Positions 59,956 through 64,000 of a stretch of DNA of 64,000 nt are shown here, in pieces. Positions within the stretch are counted from its first letter, which is position 1. Every line of letters starts with the position of its first letter. Made by a program: the position numbers and the translations under genes. The notes beneath the pieces are model-generated. The model saw nothing but the letters and a program-made list of their open reading frames with translations. It made no database searches and was not told the DNA's origin. This DNA comes from Ferrovibrio terrae. GTDB taxonomy: Bacteria > Pseudomonadota > Alphaproteobacteria > Ferrovibrionales > Ferrovibrionaceae. Where the stretch lies: assembly GCF_007197755.1 (NCBI RefSeq), contig NZ_CP041636.1:496001-560000 (forward strand), given 5' to 3'.

Positions 59956-60258
59956 CTAGCGGATCGGATTATGTACGGTCACCAGCTTGGTGCCGTCCGG
60001 GAAGGTGGCCTCGACCTGAATCTCGTGGATCATCTCGGCGATGCCGTCCATCACCTGCGCCCGGGTGATCACGGTCGCGCCGGCCTGCATCAGGTCGGCC
60101 ACAGAGCGCCCGTCGCGCGCGCCCTCGACGACGAAATCGGTGATCAGCGCGATGGCTTCCGGGTGGTTCAGCTTGACGCCGCGTTCCAGCCGGCGGCGCG
60201 CCACGGTGGCCGCCATGGCGACCAGAAGCTTGTCTTTTTCTCGGGGCGTCAGATTCAT
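59956..60258 (-). CDS. ureA: Urease subunit gamma
   Basis: A 100-residue subunit: [40 protein letters not shown] and [11 protein letters not shown] are the standard sequence. First gene of the ureABCEFG run, 34 bases after urtE. ureD, often located directly before ureA, is absent from this gap. Confidence 0.97.
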   Translation of the reverse strand: MNLTPREKDKLLVAMAATVARRRLERGVKLNHPEAIALITDFVVEGARDGRSVADLMQAGATVITRAQVMDGIAEMIHEIQVEATFPDGTKLVTVHNPIR

Positions 60259-60292
60259 GCCGCTCCCCTCCCCCGGTTAAGCGTCGATGATA

Positions 60293-60988
60293 TCAGACGG
60301 TAAGATAGCGGCGGACGTCGTCGGCATCCAGTCGGGAGGCATCACCTTCGACCACCACCTCGCCGCGCTGCAGCAGGATGAACTGGTCGGCGAGCGCCCG
60401 GGCGAAGTCGAAATACTGCTCGACCAGCACGATGGCCATGGTGCCGCGGTTGGCCAGGTCGCGGATCACCCGGCCGATATCCTTGATGATGGAGGGCTGG
60501 ATGCCCTCGGTCGGCTCGTCCAGCAGCAGCAGCCGGGGCCGCGTGACCAGGGCCCGCGCAATCGCCAGCTGCTGCTGCTGTCCCCCCGAGAGGTCGCCGC
60601 CGCGCCGGTTGCGCATTTCGTGCAGCACCGGGAACAGGGCAAAAATTTCGTCCTCGATCTTGCGCTCGCCCCTGGGGAGCGGCGCCAGGCCGGTTTCGAG
60701 GTTTTCATAGACGGTCAGGCGCGGGAAAATCTCGCGGCCCTGCGGCACCATGGCGATGCCGCGCTTCGCCCGCTCATGCGGCTTCAGCGCCGTGATGTCC
60801 TGGCCTTCCCACATGATCGAACCGGACCGCACCGTCTGCAGGCCGACCAGCGCGCGCATCAGCGAGGTCTTGCCCACGCCGTTGCGGCCCAGGATACAGG
60901 TGATCTTGCCGATCTCGGCCGAAACGGCGACATCGCGGAGCGCATGGCTGGCACCGTAATAGAGATTGAGATTCGCAGCCTGCAACAT
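60293..60988 (-). CDS. urtE: Urea ABC transporter ATP-binding protein UrtE
   Basis: A 231-residue LivF-type ATPase. Walker A GRNGVGKTSLMRALVGLQ, signature LSGGQQQQLAIARALV, Walker B LLLDEPTEGIQPSI. The GIQP segment is the mark of UrtE rather than LivF. Two bases after urtD; followed by ureA. Couples urea uptake to the urease genes. Confidence 0.95.
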   Translation of the reverse strand: MLQAANLNLYYGASHALRDVAVSAEIGKITCILGRNGVGKTSLMRALVGLQTVRSGSIMWEGQDITALKPHERAKRGIAMVPQGREIFPRLTVYENLETGLAPLPRGERKIEDEIFALFPVLHEMRNRRGGDLSGGQQQQLAIARALVTRPRLLLLDEPTEGIQPSIIKDIGRVIRDLANRGTMAIVLVEQYFDFARALADQFILLQRGEVVVEGDASRLDADDVRRYLTV

Positions 60989-60990
60989 CT

Positions 60991-61818
60991 TCAGCGCCCC
61001 AGATAGACTTCGATGACGCGTGGATCATTCTGCACGTGATCCACCGTGCCTTCCGACAGCACGCTGCCTTCATGCAGCACGGTGACCTTGGCGCCGAGAT
61101 CGCGCACGAATTCCATATCGTGCTCCACGACGACCAGCGTGCGTTCGCCCTTGAGCGTCAGGATCAGTTCGGCGGTCTGCTTGGTCTCAGCATCGGTCAT
61201 GCCGGCGACCGGCTCGTCCAGCAATATAAGTTGAGTGTCCTGCACCAGGAGCATGCCGATCTCGAGCCACTGCTTCTGGCCATGGCTGAGCGAGCCGGCA
61301 ATATCCTCGACCTTGGTTTCCAGGCCGACAGTATCGAGCGCCCAGGCAATGCGGTCGAGCGCCTCGGAATTCAGCCGGCCGAGCAGGGTTTTCCAGGCGC
61401 CGCGCGCCGACTTCAGCGCCAGCTCGAAATTCTCGAACACCGTGAGATTCTCGAACACGGTGGGCTTCTGGAATTTGCGGCCGATGCCGAGATTGGCAAT
61501 CGCCACTTCATCCAGCCTGGTCAGGTCGATGCGGCCGGCGAACAGCACCTCGCCGGCATCCGGCTTGGTCTTGCCGGTGATGATATCCATCATCGTGGTC
61601 TTGCCGGCGCCGTTCGGCCCGATGATGGTGCGCAACTCGCCCGGCGCCACCATGAGCGCGAGATTGTTGATCGCCCTGAAGCCGTCGAAAGAGACAGAGA
61701 CACCATCGAGATAGAGTTGCGTATCCGAGACGCGGACCCTGTCGACCACGTCGGGCGAAAGGCCGGCGGTGGCGGGCTGCAGCAGCGGCGACGGCAATGG
61801 CATGGCGGGGCGTTTCAT
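60991..61818 (-). CDS. urtD: Urea ABC transporter ATP-binding protein UrtD
   Basis: A 275-residue LivG-type ATPase: Walker A GPNGAGKTTMMDIITGKTKP, LSHGQKQWLEIGMLLVQDTQ, and LILLDEPVAGMTDAE; the LSHGQKQWLEIG signature distinguishes UrtD. Its ATG overlaps the urtC stop (TAATG). The unusual N-terminal 40 residues are not found in LivG. Confidence 0.95.
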   Translation of the reverse strand: MKRPAMPLPSPLLQPATAGLSPDVVDRVRVSDTQLYLDGVSVSFDGFRAINNLALMVAPGELRTIIGPNGAGKTTMMDIITGKTKPDAGEVLFAGRIDLTRLDEVAIANLGIGRKFQKPTVFENLTVFENFELALKSARGAWKTLLGRLNSEALDRIAWALDTVGLETKVEDIAGSLSHGQKQWLEIGMLLVQDTQLILLDEPVAGMTDAETKQTAELILTLKGERTLVVVEHDMEFVRDLGAKVTVLHEGSVLSEGTVDHVQNDPRVIEVYLGR

Positions 61819-62984
61819 TATTCAGCCCCCTTCTCGGCCGCGGCCTTGTCATCCAGCGCATATGCCTTTTTCTGGTCGCGCCAGGCTTTCCACTGGCCGA
61901 CCATCCCGACGATGCCCTTGGGGAACAGCAGTGTCGACGCAATGAACAGGCCGCCGAGCACGAAGAGCCAGAGTTCGGGCGCCGCACCGGTGAGCCAGGT
62001 TTTCACCAGGTTGATCACCACACCGCCAAGGATGGCGCCATAGAGCGTGCCGCGACCGCCGACCGCCACCCAGATGGCGATCTCGATGGAATTGGCCGGC
62101 GAGAATTCGCCGGGATTGATGATGCCGACCTGCGGCACATAGAGCGCACCGGCGATACCCGCGAGCAGCGCCGACAGCACGAAGGCGAACAGCTTGGCGG
62201 CGGTCGGCGAATAGCCGAGGAAGCGCGTGCGGCTTTCGGCGTCCCTCACGGCCAGCAGCACGCGGCCGAGCTTGGACTGCGTGACGAAGCGGCAGAGCAG
62301 GAAGCACAGGCCGAGCACGATCACCGATACGACATAGAGCCCGATGCGTGTGCTCGGCGCCTGGATCGGGAAACCGAGGATGTCCTTGAAATCGGTCAGA
62401 CCGTTGTTGCCGCCGAAGCCCATGTCATTGCGGAAAAAGGCCAGCAGCAAAGCGAAAGTCATCGCCTGGGTGACGATGGAGATATAGACGCCGGTGACGC
62501 GGCTGCGGAAGGCGAACCAGCCGAGCACCAGCGCCAGGATGCCCGGCGCCAGCAGCACCATCAGCATGGCGAAGGGGAAGCTGTCGAAACCCTGCCAGTA
62601 CCAGGGCAGTTCCTTCCAGTTCAGGAAGACCATGAAATCGGGAAGCACGGGATGGCCGTAGACGCCGCGCGTGCCGATCTGGCGCATCAGGTACATGCCC
62701 ATGGCATAGCCGCCGAGCGCGAAGAAGGCGCCATGGCCGAGGCTCAGGATACCGGCATAACCCCAGACCAGATCGAGGCTGAGCGCCAGGATGGCGTAGC
62801 AGGCATATTTGCCCAGCAGCGGGATCAGGTAATCCGACAGATGCAGCATGCTGCCGCGACCGGGCAGGATGTTGAGCAGCGGCACCAGCACGATCAGCAC
62901 GAAGCCGATGGCGAGGAATGCGGCCCAGCCCCTGCGATCCAGCAGCGGGCGCGGCTTGGCGAGAGTCTCCAACTGGTTACGCAT
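61818..62984 (-). CDS. urtC: Urea ABC transporter permease UrtC
   Basis: A 388-residue LivM-type permease with about ten hydrophobic helices. Family sequence: ALSLDLVWGYAGILSLGHGA, MGMYLMRQIGTRGVYGHPVL, and FSPANSIEIAIWVAVGGRGT. The ATG at 62984 overlaps the urtB stop codon; the open frame upstream to 63128 is arginine- and serine-rich and runs through urtB in another frame, so it is rejected. Confidence 0.95.
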   Translation of the reverse strand: MRNQLETLAKPRPLLDRRGWAAFLAIGFVLIVLVPLLNILPGRGSMLHLSDYLIPLLGKYACYAILALSLDLVWGYAGILSLGHGAFFALGGYAMGMYLMRQIGTRGVYGHPVLPDFMVFLNWKELPWYWQGFDSFPFAMLMVLLAPGILALVLGWFAFRSRVTGVYISIVTQAMTFALLLAFFRNDMGFGGNNGLTDFKDILGFPIQAPSTRIGLYVVSVIVLGLCFLLCRFVTQSKLGRVLLAVRDAESRTRFLGYSPTAAKLFAFVLSALLAGIAGALYVPQVGIINPGEFSPANSIEIAIWVAVGGRGTLYGAILGGVVINLVKTWLTGAAPELWLFVLGGLFIASTLLFPKGIVGMVGQWKAWRDQKKAYALDDKAAAEKGAE

Positions 62985-64000
62985 CGGCGGAGCGCCCCTT
63001 GGCCGCGAACAGCCCGCGCGGGCGTTTCTGGATGAACAGGATGATGCAGACCAGCACCACCACCTTGCCGAGCACAGCGCCGGCCACCGGTTCAAGGATC
63101 TTGTTGACGACGCCGAGCGTGAGCGCACCGACCAGCGTGCCCATCAGGCTGCCGACGCCGCCGAAGACGACGACGAGGAAGCTGTCGACGATGTAGATGG
63201 TACCCAGATTGGGTGAGACATTGCCGATCTGGCTGAGCGCCACGCCAGCCATGCCGGCGATGCCGGAGCCCAGCGCGAAGGTCATGGCATCGACGCGCGC
63301 GGTGGGAATGCCCATCACGGCGGCCATCTGGCGGTTCTGCGTCACGGCGCGCATATGCAGGCCAAACGCCGTGCGCTTGAGGATCAGCGCGATCAGGCCC
63401 AGCACCAGGAAGCAGAAGATGATGATGTAGACGCGGTTCCAGGTGACGGCCAGGCCGCCGGCGACTTCGATGGCGCCGGTCATCCAGGAGGGATTGGCGA
63501 CTTCCTTGTTGGTGGCGCCGAAGATGCTGCGCACCGCCTGCTGCAGGCAGAGGCTGACGCCCCAGGTGGCCAGCATGGTTTCCAGCGGCCGGCCGTAAAG
63601 GAAGCGGATCACGCCGCGTTCGATGGCGACGCCAACAGCCGCCGCGATCAGGAAGGCGACCGGCAGCGCCACGATCAGATAGGCGCCGATCCAGCCGGGC
63701 GGCAGCAGGGCACGGAAGATTTCCTGCGTCAGATAGGCCGAATAGGCGCCGAGCATGATCATCTCGCCATGCGCCATGTTGATCACGCCCATCACGCCAA
63801 AGGTGATGGCGAGGCCGACGGCCGCAAGCAGCAGCACCGACCCGAGCGAGATGCCCTGGATGAAATTCTCGACATAGGAATAGAGCGTGATCTTGGTCTG
63901 CATCCGGTCGAAGGCTTTCACCAGCGCCGCCTTCACATCGGCATCCTGCTCTTGATTCAGGCGGGCCTGCAGCAGGGCGCGCACGCGCAGATCGGATGCC
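62977..64000 (-). CDS. urtB: Urea ABC transporter permease UrtB (5' end cut by window)
   Basis: LivH-type permease. The part seen begins inside an N-terminal soluble domain (LLQARLNQEQDADVKAALVK), typical of UrtB, which is longer than LivH. It continues into helices: GLAITFGVMGVINMAHGEMI, TWGVSLCLQQAVRSIFGATN and FLVVVFGGVGSLMGTLVGAL. The gene runs off the end of the window, so urtA and probably ureD lie beyond. The stop overlaps urtC by eight bases. Confidence 0.94.
   Translation of the reverse strand, partial: ASDLRVRALLQARLNQEQDADVKAALVKAFDRMQTKITLYSYVENFIQGISLGSVLLLAAVGLAITFGVMGVINMAHGEMIMLGAYSAYLTQEIFRALLPPGWIGAYLIVALPVAFLIAAAVGVAIERGVIRFLYGRPLETMLATWGVSLCLQQAVRSIFGATNKEVANPSWMTGAIEVAGGLAVTWNRVYIIIFCFLVLGLIALILKRTAFGLHMRAVTQNRQMAAVMGIPTARVDAMTFALGSGIAGMAGVALSQIGNVSPNLGTIYIVDSFLVVVFGGVGSLMGTLVGALTLGVVNKILEPVAGAVLGKVVVLVCIILFIQKRPRGLFAAKGRSADA

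Overview
The window is a 64 kb piece of a GC-rich alphaproteobacterial chromosome, most likely from the Rhodospirillales or a related free-living lineage. The evidence for this is a ChvG/ChvI system next to a short HPr kinase, RapZ, an EIIA and HPr; an F1-only ATP synthase operon with no F0 genes; an AddAB gene pair; a DivL-like histidine kinase beside tsaE, amgK and murU; and a urea transporter fused to a urease operon. I would not name a genus. No rRNA, tRNA, CRISPR array, phage or insertion sequence is visible. Most of the sequence is densely packed housekeeping operons with 1-4 base stop/start overlaps.

Layout. 1-4.1 kb: patatin-like phospholipase (cut by the window edge), an MscS channel, an ABC-2 exporter pair and a small DUF2306 membrane protein. 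4.2-8.8 kb: signalling and PTS block (chvI, chvG, hprK, rapZ, EIIA, HPr). 8.9-21.3 kb: ahcY with its own terminator, then one long chain of PAS histidine kinase, tsaE, amgK, murU, addB and addA, joining a cell-cycle-type kinase, tRNA t6A modification, peptidoglycan sugar recycling and double-strand break repair. 21.3-30 kb: DUF1223, GNAT, Nudix, then on the minus strand a GldA/GldF/GldG-type ABC system with a DUF4340 protein and htpG. 30.1-34.2 kb: a DUF1289 protein followed by a four-gene dipeptide-type ABC importer without a binding protein. 34.1-38.8 kb: three tandem paralogous small lipoproteins, a Rap1a/Tai-like protein, a CinA-type protein, sfsA, map and radC.

38.8-45.2 kb: a conspicuously AT-rich orphan gene, a DHA2-type drug exporter, a TPP riboswitch with thiC, a Tim44-like protein and bluB. 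45.4-51.3 kb: atpHAGDC with a terminator, then an unrecognised helix-turn-helix gene whose 3' end runs into a striking 10-bp-phased tandem repeat. 51.5-55.9 kb: eda, DUF1272 and glpK, then a SnoaL-like protein, an MmyB-type regulator and a DUF805 protein. 55.9-64 kb: ureG, ureF, ureE, ureC, ureB, ureA and urtE, urtD, urtC, urtB (partial), all on the minus strand, making a urea uptake and hydrolysis unit. ureD and urtA are not inside the window.

The observations I consider most worth a second look are: the exact 10-bp repeat array at 50659-50760 across the stop codon of the helix-turn-helix gene; the PAS kinase with an intact phospho-acceptor histidine but a degenerate ATP-binding domain; the lipoprotein triplet; the AT-rich orphan gene; and a family of dispersed palindromes, including a perfect 32-bp inverted repeat inside the urease operon.
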